A stretch of DNA of 64,000 bases from Montifringilla adamsi (taxonomy: Eukaryota; Chordata; Aves; Passeriformes; Passeridae). The stretch's first letter is position 1. Each line of letters starts with the position of its first letter. Below, one piece after another: positions 24,501 through 34,621 of this stretch. The position numbers were made by a program, and so were the translations under genes. A model generated the notes under the pieces. The model was not told the origin of the DNA and made no database searches. It saw only the letters and a program-made list of their open reading frames with translations. The DNA is taken from NCBI GenBank assembly GCA_017590115.1, contig JAGGNK010011003.1:71815-135814 (forward strand). Reading direction: 5' to 3'.

Positions 24501-27500
24501 AAACACAAACAAGCTGCTTTGCTCTCAGTTCAGCTCTTTTCCCTGCTAGCTGTGGTCAATAGCACCAAATATCCAGTAATTATCTCCGCTTGCAATGAAA
24601 ATAAACATTTTCTCAGGGAAGGATGATCAAGCCAGGTGAGGCTGCTCCGCCACCCACTCCCAGGTCTGTGAATCCGGATTTGGTTTGGGCTGAAGGCTGG
24701 AAGTCGAGCTGGAGCCCAGGCAGGGAAGGCAGTGCTATGTGGGGATGGATGTGCCAGGAAGCCAGGAGGATGGAAATGGGTGGGATATGGCATTTGGGCA
24801 GGGCAGTGGTTTGCTGAGAAAGAAAGTCCCTTCAGCAGCAAACTGCATCTGCACAAGGGGCTTTTCTCTTGGAGGGTTTTAATCCTCAGCTGCCTGCAAA
24901 TCCTAGGCCAGCCTCACACCCCTCCTAAATAAGGTTCTGATCTTCTTTTAAGATGGGCCATGCCCAGGACTCTCCCTTCCAGGGTCACCCGAGACCACGC
25001 TCTAGCTCTGATTGCTTCTAACCCTCCCCTCCAGCTCCGCAAGAGCGAGGGGAGGGTGGGATGCCCTCTACACTGGGAAACAATCAGACCTCTGTGCCGT
25101 TACAAACCCACAGAGCAGCTTCCCTGATAACTCCAAAGTCTGAGAGATGGAAGAGGAATCAGGATTTCTTACATTTTTTCCTCATGTTTTGTGCCCCTTA
25201 AAGAGGCAGAGGAGAAACCAGAACAGCCTGTGATCAGGGCTGGGGAGCCAGGCTGGGAGCTTGTGCACAAATTAGCTGCTTTTTACATTGCTGCCTTTCA
25301 GCATATTCAATTCTGCACAGCCCCAGCCTGGAAGCAGCTGGGGCCAGCCCCAGATGTGCTTTAAAAAAAAAATAAAAAAAAAAAGCAAGGAAGATTGTTG
25401 GCGTGTCAATCTCTCCTAGCAGGAAGCATCAGCCGAGAGCTGTGAAGTTGTCAGCTCAATTATCCTGCTTTTGATTGTTTAAAAAGCATCTGAACTTCTG
25501 GGATTCGTTCCAAAGCCTTTGAGGTTCTCCCATGGCTCATAGCAGCAATCTCTCCTGCCTCTGTCTCTGAAGTGGGGACGTCTGTGAGATGGAGCTGTGC
25601 TCGAGGGGAGGCACATGCCAGCCTGTGCCAGATTTCTGGCCCTGCAGGGGTGAGTCTGTACCTGGTGGAGCAGGAGTGGTCCCGCAGCAGCTCCAGAACC
25701 TTCCCGGTGTTGCTGATGGCCCCAGCTGTCAGCAGAAAGAGCAGCCGGGGGTGGCCCCTGTGGATGGGCTGGCGGAGGAGCCACTTCAGGGGGGATAAGA
25801 GATTGATGCTGCCCATATCAGCCCGGATCCTCCTGATGCTCTGGCAGGCAATGAGCAGGCTCTCCTGCCCAAAGGAACAGTGGAATCATCAGCACCAGCA
25901 CCCTCTGAGCACCAAGGAGAGCCATAGGAGAGGCTGAGGGAGTTGAGGCTGCTCATCCTGGTGAAGGGAAGGTTTTGAAGAGACCTTAAAGCCCCTTCCA
26001 GTGCCTAAAGGGGCTCCAAGAGAGCTGGATAAGGACTTTGGACAAGGGCCTGGAGTGACAGGACAAGTGGGAATAGCTTTAAGCTGAAAAAGGGCAGGGT
26101 TAGATTTGGTATTGTAAGGAAATTATTTACTATAAGGGTGGTGAGGCCCTGGCACAGGTTGCCCAGAGAAGTTGTGGCTGCCCCTGGATCCCTGGAAGTG
26201 TCCAAGGCCAGGTTGGTGGGGCTGGGAGCACCCAGGGATAGTGGAAGGTATCCCTGCCCATGGCATGTAAGATCCCTGCCCACACAAACCAGTCTGTGAA
26301 TCTGTGAACTGTGGGTTCACCCACCTCACAATAGGCCTGGCTGACAGGAAAGAGGGTCTTGAAGGTGGATCCAAACCCAATGATATTGAAGAGACACGCT
26401 GGCATCAGGCTCTTGAGAATGACCAACAGGGCATCCTGAGGGGTGGAATGCAAACAGACATCAGGACACTTGGATCCTCCCTGGCTGCCCCAACTTCACC
26501 AGTAAAAGCTCTGCCCAGAGCCATCCCATCTTATTCCCACTTTCACCTGACAACACACCAACTGCTTCTTTCCCATGCCTCCATATGACCCTGCTCTTTT
26601 CAAAGTCCCTTGATGATATTTGGGACCTGAAGCAGTGAGGAAAATGGGGAGTCTTTGGAAAAAAAAGACAACAAAGAACTGAACAATTTTTTGTGTTTGT
26701 TTTTAAGGGATTCAATTTGTGCTGGCAACACAGTGCTGCAGCACAGAGCTGGTGGGTGAGAAGCAGAGTGTGAAATTGAGAAGTGCGACACGCAATGCAT
26801 CTCAATGCCTAAACTTGCAGAAAATAAACAAACAGCTTAAAGTTACACAAAAGGAAAAGCCTCCCCCATCCCCAATTCTCTTGTATTCATAGCTGGCTTC
26901 AATTAAAATAACTGGGAGACAACAGATTTAAGCTATTTTCTTTACCAGAGGTGGTTATCTAACGTGCCTATTCCTGGGCTTTACATAAGGCAAGAGCAAC
27001 TTGAATTGTCACAGTGATATTGTGGACAAGTCCAGGACAGAGCTTGTGATCACAGCAACTGGGCAAGAGCTGCTTAAGGAGCTCTTGAACTTGTAGGAGC
27101 AATTATGTGGCAGGAGAGGAGGCCCATTTAAAGCAAAGTGTTTATTTAAAGCAAAATGTAAAGCAAAGTGTTCAGGAGCAGCTCAGTTCTATTTAAATGC
27201 TGATCAAGGCAGACTCCTGCCAGTCTGCCGAGGGCAGCAGAAACCCTCTAGCCAGCCCCTGGAGGAGCTGCCAAGGTCAAACGAGCAAGTGTAGCCTCTT
27301 TGAGTTGTCCTACCAGTGGCAAAGACCAAATGACCACAGAGGGACACAGCAAACTCCCTGTCTGGGTCCAGCAGGGATCCCAAATGCTCCTCCTTACAGG
27401 CTCCCAAAGCCTGTAAGACTCAGCAAAAACACAGAGCTGGAGCACTGAAAATCCGTGGAATAATGTACAAGAACAGGGCTGCCCTTTAACAGGCTCTGGA

Positions 27501-30500
27501 GTACTTGAATCCAAGCTGTTATCTCAAACCTACGAGGATATATTTATACCACTGCTCCCAGATGGCTCCCGGGATGCTGGCTCTTCCAGATCTCAGTGCT
27601 GACATCCCATCTTGGAACTCATTACTAGGGAAAAAATACAAATTTCCAAATATTTCTCTTAAAGCACTTCCCAAAATGGGCAACCGATGCCTGCTTGCTA
27701 TTTCAGCAAGCAGAAAGATTTATTGCTTCTTATGGTAAATATTGATCTTGATCCTGTTGCACTCCATAGCTATATGGCAACTCAATAAGGAGGGATGTTT
27801 GCTTCTAGAAAAGTCAATTCCCAGTTATTAGTGCAGTTTTGCCAGCAAGCACCATCACAGTCTGGCTCTTCTCCCTGGCTGCATCAAGGTGGGAAAGGGA
27901 CTGGCTGCAGGAAATTTAAATCCCTGCATTTTCCACTCCAGCTGCTTTGAACGGGGGCCCTCCTGCTCCACACAGGCCCTTCCACCCCATCCCTGAGTGC
28001 ATCCTGAGGCTGCACAGCCCCAAGACCTGTCATGCCATGCATCCAGCCAGCTGAGGATGATGCAGAAGGTTCCACCAACCAAAATCCACCCAAACCCTCT
28101 CAGAACAGCTCCTGCTGTGAGGTCCCTGGTGTCTGTGAGTGACAAACAAGGACAGGACACTCAAAATAGGGACAGTGGGTTTCTCCCTTGAGGTATCTCC
28201 TCCAAGATCTCCCTCAAAATATTTTTTCCTGAAGGGGAACAGCCTTTTTCTTGTTTCTACAGCCCCCCTGAGATGGGGTTTCCATTTCAGGACCAATCAG
28301 AGAAGGGCTCTGACCCTGCAGGTCCCCATCCCCAAGAGACAATCCAGCCTCCACAGAGGCTGCAGAGACTGTGGTGCCCAAACCCAGCCATGCAGGGAGT
28401 TGGAATGCAAAAATCCACTCTGGGACAAGATTCTCAGACTCCTAAAGATGCTGGGGGAAGGGGTACAAGCCCAGAGATATCCTGCTCCCCTTGGGAACAG
28501 CCTCCCTATCCCAGGCGATGTGTCGCAGCCATCTGCAGGCTCCCCAGCATCCCAGTCCTTGTTGCTGAAGGTGTCTGTCCTTCCTCAGCAGTTCCCATGG
28601 AAACTGGAGACAGATGGGAAAAGAGATGTGCTAGAAGATGGACAAGTTCAGGAGCAGGTCTGTGGGAACCTCACGGGGTTCAACAGACCAAGTGCACCAA
28701 GGCTGGCTCTGGGTAAGAGCCACATCTGTCAGGGGAACCTCAGACCCACAAAATATCCTGACAATGCTATTTTTTATTCAGAGCTCTCGACAAAACTCCC
28801 ATAACTATCCACCAGGCTGCTGGTGCTCATTTGTGTTTGTAAAAGGGATGTCTCATATTTAAATAATTTCTGTGATTTCACAGAGATGCCCACCAGCAAA
28901 ATCTCTCCTAATGCATGGTCAGCACCTTGCTCCCCTTGGAGCTCCCCAGAGGTTTCCTCCTAGGCAGCCGTCACCCAAAGCCCTCCTGAAGACAGGGAGA
29001 AATGGAAAAGGGATGCACAAAGCACGCCAGCAAGAGAGGGAAAGAAAAAAATTTGCATTGTATGTGCTGATAGGAAGAAGCAGAAGAGAACAGGGGAGAG
29101 TCACCTTTGTTGCAGGTATCGAACAAGCACCATGGTTGAGATGACTAAAATACAGCCTATAATTACCCTCATGCCCTGATAATGAACACTTATGCTGTCA
29201 GCACCCTCACTGCTCTCTCTCATTCATCCCTAATGACAGGCAGGTGCTTCCCCTCGTGCAGGTACCTTGGCACGGCTGATATTCACACCACTCATGCTTC
29301 TACTGCGGTCTACCAGGAAGATGAACTCTCCCTGGGCTTTCCGGAGGCCTGGCTGCACAGTCCTCAAGTCAGGGCAGAAGTTGAGCATGATGACAGGGTG
29401 GTGGGGGATGTCCTTGTTCAGCCTCTTCCTGATTATTTCCGTCTGAAAGAAAGCAGGAGACAGCACCAGAGGTCGATTTTGAGAGATTGATTTCTCCACC
29501 CCCATTTTAATTTGAGGACAATCAGAGCAGGGCTCAAAATGCAAGTGCATGGCCTTTTGTGGGCCAGAATTTGCTTGTTCAGAGGTGACAACACCAGGGT
29601 GGGCCAATATCCAGGTGGTCTGTTCTGTCCACACCCACAGTATTCACCATCCCTGCAAGTGTCCAAGGCCCGGCTGGACAGGGCTTGGAGCAAGCTGGGA
29701 TAGCGAAAGGTGCCCCTGCCCACGGGAGGGGTGGGACAAGATAAGCTTTAAGGTCCTCTCCACCAAACCATTCTGGGATTATAGGGAGCAACTGCACACT
29801 CAGATAAAAGCCTGGAGAAGAAATCAAAAGATCTGGCCCTACCCAGCACCTTGCAAATCTGATTCTCCAAACATTTCATTAGATCCTTCCTGAAAACCTG
29901 GTTCATTAGCACAGCATAGCATCCCACCGAGGCACACCAGAGGTTTTCTCCATGGTCACTCACTAATGAAGTGTGAGATGCAGCCCTTGATCTGCTGCAT
30001 TCAGCACTCTAATTCATTCCTGCCACCTCTGGTTTGCTGCTTTTTCTGCCCATTTCTTTTATCACTTTTCTTTGTAGGGATTGAAAGGCTTTGGAAAGCT
30101 GAACCATTTGCTGCGGCCATGGCTCGATAGGAACCTGCATGATCTCTGCACTGCACACAGCTCCAATGGCTCTCCACATTTTCTCTCCTTCTATTTCAAG
30201 TATTCATTACAAATGGGATAAAATAAAACTGGCAAAAACCTCTCGTGATGGGTTTATAATCTGCTGTTATGTGTGTATCAAGCAATAACGGGTTCATGGC
30301 CTCAGCTGCTTTGGAGGGAGCTCCAGGACCCCACATCAGCCCAGCCACAGCCTTTCATCCCTGGGTCTGAGTGTGGAAACAACTCCTCAACAGCAGCTCG
30401 ATCCTCAGGGGCTTTGTTTGCCTCTTTTCTCCTCTTTCTGGCTGCTTTTCTCTGTTGGTTTCACAGGGAGTAAACCCCAGATAACAGGGCTTGTTTTCTC

Positions 30501-33500
30501 CAGCCATGAGTCACATTCCTCAGTCTACGAGCTGACGACCAACCTTTGTTTTCTAAAACTCACTAACTCCCTGTGGCTCAACACACACACACAAGCTCTG
30601 CTTTCAGCTCCTCTGCCTGAGTGCAGCTTCTCTGACCCAGTGAAAAGACAGGTCCCACTCAAGGAATAAGCCAAGCTCCCACTCATCCTCCTGCCTTTCC
30701 CTTCTATGCTATGGGGTATAAATTAATCAGCTTCTGAGAAATCAAAGGGCTTTTTCCATTTCCATTTCCTTCCAGCCATATGACATTATTTTCTTTAACT
30801 TTTCCAGTTTATTGCATTCCAGACTAGAGTGTTCCTTGCTGCCACTGTACAAATATTGAATCGTGGGCCTGAACCTATCCACAGAACTCCCTGGCATGCT
30901 GTTTGGTATCCATGACACAAATTTCCTGTGTGATCAGGATGAGCCCATATTTGGGGGTTTCTCACTGACTGGAGGGAATTTTAGAGGCACATCTTCAGTA
31001 AACGCTTCAGAGGAGCTGCTACAGGTCAGCCAGAAAAGAAAACATCTCCTCACCTCCCTTCCGTTCCCCTTCACCCATTATCCAATTACAGTAAACTAAT
31101 CAGATTTTGCTGAGTAAAGTTGATTCTAGTGTGCATCCATCCCCACCAACCTGCAGCTGACAGCATCCAAGCCTTTTGCATAATAAATGGACGGAGGAGA
31201 ATTACTTATCATTTACTGCTGAAATTTCTGGACTAATTTAATTTAAGCCAAGAAGTGGCCAGTGTCTTGTTCTGAGCAGCAGCAATTCCAGCCCATCATC
31301 TACCCCAGGTATTCCAAGCATTTTCTCTGCTCCCTGCAGTTGTTTCCCAGTCCTCCTGGGGCACAGGTGGCTTTCCTGCAGGGAAATGTCTCCAGAATGA
31401 TCCCCCCTCAGATAATTTGACATGCTAAATGTGCAGAAATAATTAGGGAGCCATCCGAGGCGTAGCGTGGGAGTTTCATCTCGTTCCACCTGCCACACGC
31501 TGAACACAATTAGAGGAGACGCCCGCGGAGTCCCAGCCCTGCCAGAGAGAGCGGAGGGCAAAGGGAAGGGAGGAGAGGAGGGTTGACAAGTCTCTGGTGA
31601 AAGGAGAAATCTTAGCAGCACGGGAAGGCACCCCTGCAGCAGGTCTGGGATGTCTGCCAAGAAGGACCCAGGATCAGACACGTGGAGAAGGAGTTTAGGG
31701 GGAAATTAGCATCCCTGGGCACACAGGAGAGCCCTGGCTGTGTAAAACAGGAGCTGACACTGTCAGCCCCAGCTGTGGCCACACAAGCACAACCTGTCCC
31801 TTAGGGGAAGAGGCCCACCCTGGAAATCCGGAGGGCTCTGAGCTGTCTGCTCCTCTCCGCTGATCCCAGACACACCAAAGAGTTGGGCTGTCACTCATTC
31901 CTTCAGAACTGCTGGAAGACGAGGCACAAATCCCAGCACAGATATTTTTTTCTTTGCTGCTCAGCAGAACAAAGAGAAGTCTCTCCTACCTTGTCTTCAG
32001 TTCAGCTCATTATTCCCAGGAAGATCACTTCTTTCTCTCTGACAGCTACCCAGAAACAGTAAACATTTACCGAGCAATTAAAAGAATATTTTATTCTCTG
32101 TCATTGCAATAATTATAATACCCTTAATGCTATCACAATGCACCTCTCTAATTATGCTATGCTAGACTAGCACTAATTATACACACAATAACCATCTCAG
32201 AGCTCCTTCCCCTCTCAGTTTATCAGCAGCACTGCTGAATTTTCCCCTCTTCCTCCACACAAGCCCCTCTCTGAGGGAGGATGCTGCAGGTCTCATTGGG
32301 ACAGTGTAATATCTGATGCTGGAAACATGGAATCATCTTCTAGCTCAGCTCCAGTCCATGGAAAGCCTCAGCTAACACCTGCAGCTTGTGTTTCTCACCT
32401 TTTTCTTGGCACTGGGGTCTTTCTTAGTGCCTTTAATGAAATCGTTCTTCCCCTTCAGGTGTCGTTCATACTCCGCAGGGGTCATGTCACCCTCTTCCAT
32501 TAAGACATGGGGCACGTGGGGCTCTGTAAATGCAGAGAATTGTGTGAAGAACAGCTGTGGTTACACTTGGGGTCTGGCAGAGATGCAGGCACCCTTGGCT
32601 GGGAAAACAGCAGTACCTGTGAGCTTGGAGAGCTCAGAAAACCCTGAGACGGACCAGGATTACCTCCTGGGAAGCCTAACCATGACAATATTAGCAAAAC
32701 CAGCACTAACCCAGCTGTCTCCAGAGCTACAGATGAAGATCCCAGGAAGGGGCAAGAGCAGCAGAGGGGTAGCAGAGCCCACCTACCACTTGGATGGATC
32801 AGGATCTCCACGGGTCTGTCGAAGGTGTGTTTGTTGGCCAGCGTGATCACAATGCTCTTGGCAGAGCGAGCTGAGGGGTCGGCGTCTGCTCGGATCTCAT
32901 GTGTGGGGCTCTCAACTCCTGCCAGAGAAACCAAGGTGCCAGTAGGGATTGAGGATGGGGGGACACCAGGGAGAAGGGATGTCAAGGCAGTAGAGGACAG
33001 GAACCCACGTTAGCATCAACCTTGTACTGGTAAATCCACCCCAGCACAGTCAAGTTGCCAACACAGATTTACATTGAGGAGGAGGAGTGTGGACATTGCC
33101 TTGGGGAGGTGATAAATCAGCCTTGTGAAGCAGGACAGCCCCAGTGCTCCTACCTGCCAGCAAACACGGCCCCCGGATCTCCAACTGGAAGCTGAACTCA
33201 TACTCAAAGGGGTTGGTGGCCTCACTGTCCAGCAGCTGAGTCAGGCAGAACCTGCTCCCTTGCTCCGGGCTCCCCAATCCACAGGGGTGCTTGTCCCTGC
33301 CAGTGAGAGAAATCCAAATAAACCCTGTCAACATGTTCCATCCCCCCAGGAATTGCAGGTCTGCCAGAGGTAAAGCCTGCAGCCACTCTGCATCCTCCTG
33401 CAGCTCCTGCTCATTCAGCCCTGCATTCCCCAAGATCAATCCCAGACAGAGTCCACCCCGTGGTTTTCCATACGTTTGGAGCTGGTGGCTGGAAAAGCTG

Positions 33501-34589
33501 CTGGCATTCTCCAGGCTGGGCTGGGAGACCCTGGGGACACACACAGCTGGCAGAAGGACCCTCACCACCCCGCTGGGGAGTGTCTGCAGCTCAGAGGAGG
33601 TGCTGATGAAGATGGAGACACTTTCCAGGGGAGGAATCATGCCCAGGTTGGCCACAAAAACAATCTTCTCCAGGTCCTCATCCATCATAAGCCTTCCTGC
33701 ACAGAGATTGGATCATGCCAGGTATTGCAACCATGGAAAATGCTCCTTTCCAGGCCTCCCACAACCCCCAGCCCTGGATCAAACACACAAAGCTGCCACC
33801 ACTGTACACATCAGCCTCCTCTAAAGAGCCCCAGCTTCTGCATCACTCTTTTGGCTACCCAGAAGCAGCAGTGCTTTCCAAGATGGATAGGACTGACACT
33901 TCTGGCATGAGCACCACAACCTCTCAGCCTCCTAAAAGGAGGGTGCCGCAGCATACACCAGCCAGCCACCCTTGTCACCTCCCCACTCCCCTTCCCCTCC
34001 TTTTCTCCCTAAAACATCCTCAACCCCCTCACCACTTCCATCACCAGCTCTTCCAGGGGGGAGGCTGCAGCTGTTGAAGTAGGTGTCATCCATCTTGGCT
34101 TTGTCTTTGATCTGCACTGTCACAGTGCGCCGTGACACGGCTGCCTCGAAGCCCACAACAGTTGTGCCCTCGTCCAAGGGGTACACAAAGAGACCTGCCA
34201 GCCAGGAAGAGAGTCAGCAACACCCACCTCTTCCCTGGACCCACCAGCCAGGTCCTTCTTGGCACTTCCCAAGTGGGAAAAAAATCCCACTTGTGGGATT
34301 TTTCACACCTAAAAAGTTGTAGACTTGGACACAATACATTTGGTTGTGCTTCCCACCAGCATCTAAAGGTTGAAGGCATGCACAGAAACCCAGCACTGCC
34401 ATATCCTCACTTTAAAGTTCCCATGCCAAGCTTCACTCCTTAAAACTTGCCTTCCAAAGCCTGGGGATCTGGGTTGTGGTAGGTGAGCAGGGCTGTCATC
34501 CCAAAGGCATAGCCGCTGACACAGGATGTCACCTCAGATGCAATGAGGGGCAGCCGGGAGAGGGTCGCCCAGTTAATCAGCCCTGGCAT
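13901..34589 (-). CDS. VWA5B1: von Willebrand factor A domain-containing protein 5B1, 20 coding exons
   Basis: Exons in transcription order: 34589-34451, 34194-34033, 33696-33474, 33296-33154, 32918-32787, 32523-32399, 29442-29266, 26435-26325, 25864-25662, 23897-23783, 22261-22076, 21843-21648, 20635-20448, 18311-18092, 17912-17595, 16970-16833, 15673-15599, 15236-15167, 14950-14827, 14611-13901 (stop TAA 13903-13901). Every junction keeps frame and the sum is 3,756 nt: 1,251 residues, close to the human length of about 1,220. The start MPGLINW matches the family. A VIT domain spans roughly the first 150 residues (FVYPLDEGTTVVGFEA). A VWA domain runs about 345-520 and begins with the MIDAS motif DRSRSMS (D353). 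A long low-complexity C-terminal region follows. The function is poorly known; related VIT/VWA proteins are adhesion- or protease-inhibitor-like. Oddities: a GC-AG first coding intron, a degenerate MIDAS, and a weak donor after exon 12. VWA5B2 is the alternative, but CAMK2N1 and UBXN10 as neighbours favour VWA5B1. Confidence 0.93.
16350..16625 (+). mobile_element. CR1 LINE 3'-end fragment
   Basis: The segment has the hallmark CR1 3' sequence: 'gtgaggccctggcacaggtt', 'gaagtgtccaaggccaggct', 'ggagcagcctgggatagtgg' and a final '...tgtgattct' tail. It sits in a VWA5B1 intron, antisense to that gene. It is 5'-truncated, as most CR1 copies are, and has no coding capacity. Confidence 0.85.
17305..17375 (-). 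mobile_element. Short CR1 3'-end fragment (reverse orientation)
   Basis: 'atcacggaatcatgg' followed by 'agaagggaccctcaaggacc' and 'atcaagtccaaccctgattct' is the reverse complement of the CR1 3' terminus. The copy is only about 70 bp. It lies in the VWA5B1 intron between the exons at 17595 and 16970. Confidence 0.75.
18363..18567. repeat. 41-bp tandem repeat, almost five copies
   Basis: The unit beginning 'gacctgctctgtgccctctg' and ending '...ctccatgcatg' repeats with a strict 41-bp period from 18363, 18404, 18445, 18486 and 18527, with one or two differences per copy. It lies in the VWA5B1 intron just upstream (in gene sense) of the exon at 18311-18092. Because 41 is not a multiple of 3, all three minus frames carry shifted versions of the same peptide, which produces long artefactual frames. 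Confidence 0.9.
21559..21588. repeat. C30 homopolymer (G30 on the VWA5B1 sense strand)
   Basis: Thirty consecutive C residues lie 60 nt inside the VWA5B1 intron, downstream of the exon ending at 21648. The true length is uncertain because such runs sequence poorly. Further short C runs follow to about 21625. Confidence 0.85.
22455..22525 (+). mobile_element. Short CR1-like 3' terminal fragment
   Basis: 'gttaatggttggtctttt', 'ccaacctaaatgactcc' and 'atgattccgtgat' resemble the terminal bases of CR1 in forward orientation. The match covers about 60-70 bp only, so this call is weaker than the other CR1 copies. Confidence 0.5.
24050..24390 (+). mobile_element. CR1 LINE 3'-end fragment
   Basis: Shows the diagnostic run of CR1 3' blocks: 'gagtgacaggacaaggggga', 'aagaaattcttccctgtg', 'gaagtgtccaaggccaggct', 'taaggtcccttccaatccaa' and 'accattctggggttc'. 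It is inserted in the VWA5B1 intron, antisense to the gene. Confidence 0.88.
25925..26312 (+). mobile_element. CR1 LINE 3'-end fragment
   Basis: Contains 'gaggctgagggagttgaggctgctcatcctgg' type sequence, then 'gagtgacaggacaagtggga', 'ggtgaggccctggcacaggt', 'gaagtgtccaaggccaggtt' and a degenerate end near 26310. It ends only about 13 bp from the VWA5B1 exon at 26325-26435, so it directly abuts the splice donor region of that exon. Confidence 0.85.
29645..29785 (+). mobile_element. Short CR1 3'-end fragment
   Basis: 'aagtgtccaaggcccggctg' through 'taaggtcctctccaccaaac' and 'cattctgggattata' match the CR1 3' end. The copy is about 140 bp and lies upstream (in gene sense) of the VWA5B1 exon at 29442-29266. 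Confidence 0.8.
32399..34589 (-). other. VWA5B1: VIT-domain-coding first exons of VWA5B1
   Basis: Six exons encode the N-terminal region. The initiator ATG is at 34589-34587, preceded in the same exon by about 32 nt of 5' UTR after acceptor CTCTCCAG at 34622. The VIT-type core includes FEAAVSRRTVTVQIKDKAK and the strand EKIVFVANLGMIPPLESVSI, ending with EYERHLKGKNDFIKG. In the second exon two in-frame donors are possible: G|GTGAGG (exon end 34033) and G|GTGATG (exon end 34045). They differ by four residues. I chose the stronger GTGAGG. Confidence 0.85.
34449..34451 (-). other. VWA5B1: GC-AG intron donor in VWA5B1
   Basis: The first coding exon ends ...TTGGAAG and is followed by GCAAGT. The frame and family sequence (E-G-L-F-V-Y-P across the junction) require the exon to stop here, and no GT donor lies nearby in the right phase. 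AAG|GCAAGT is the classic strong consensus of the minor GC-AG class spliced by the major spliceosome. Confidence 0.8.
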
Positions 34590-34621
34590 CTTCCTGGGGG
34601 TCTCTGGGTGATGGTGGGGAG

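Larger units (their letters stand above)
23783..29442 (-). other. VWA5B1: VWA-domain-coding exons of VWA5B1
   Basis: Four exons (29442-29266, 26435-26325, 25864-25662, 23897-23783) encode the VWA fold. The first has the hydrophobic strand EFIFLVD followed by RSRSMSG, giving the DxSxS of the metal-ion-dependent adhesion site (D353, S355, S357). The third has ADMGSINLLSPLKW, where families with an active site have GGT, and LLFLLTAGAISNTGK, where they have TDG. So the usual threonine (I424 here) and the second aspartate (A451 here) are absent. The reading is direct; the loss of metal binding is inferred. Confidence 0.85.

Noticed and set aside
28139..28804. A 221-codon plus-strand open frame inside a VWA5B1 intron
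   Set aside because: No domain, no codon bias, no splice context and antisense to a real gene; typical chance frame in stop-poor GC-rich DNA.
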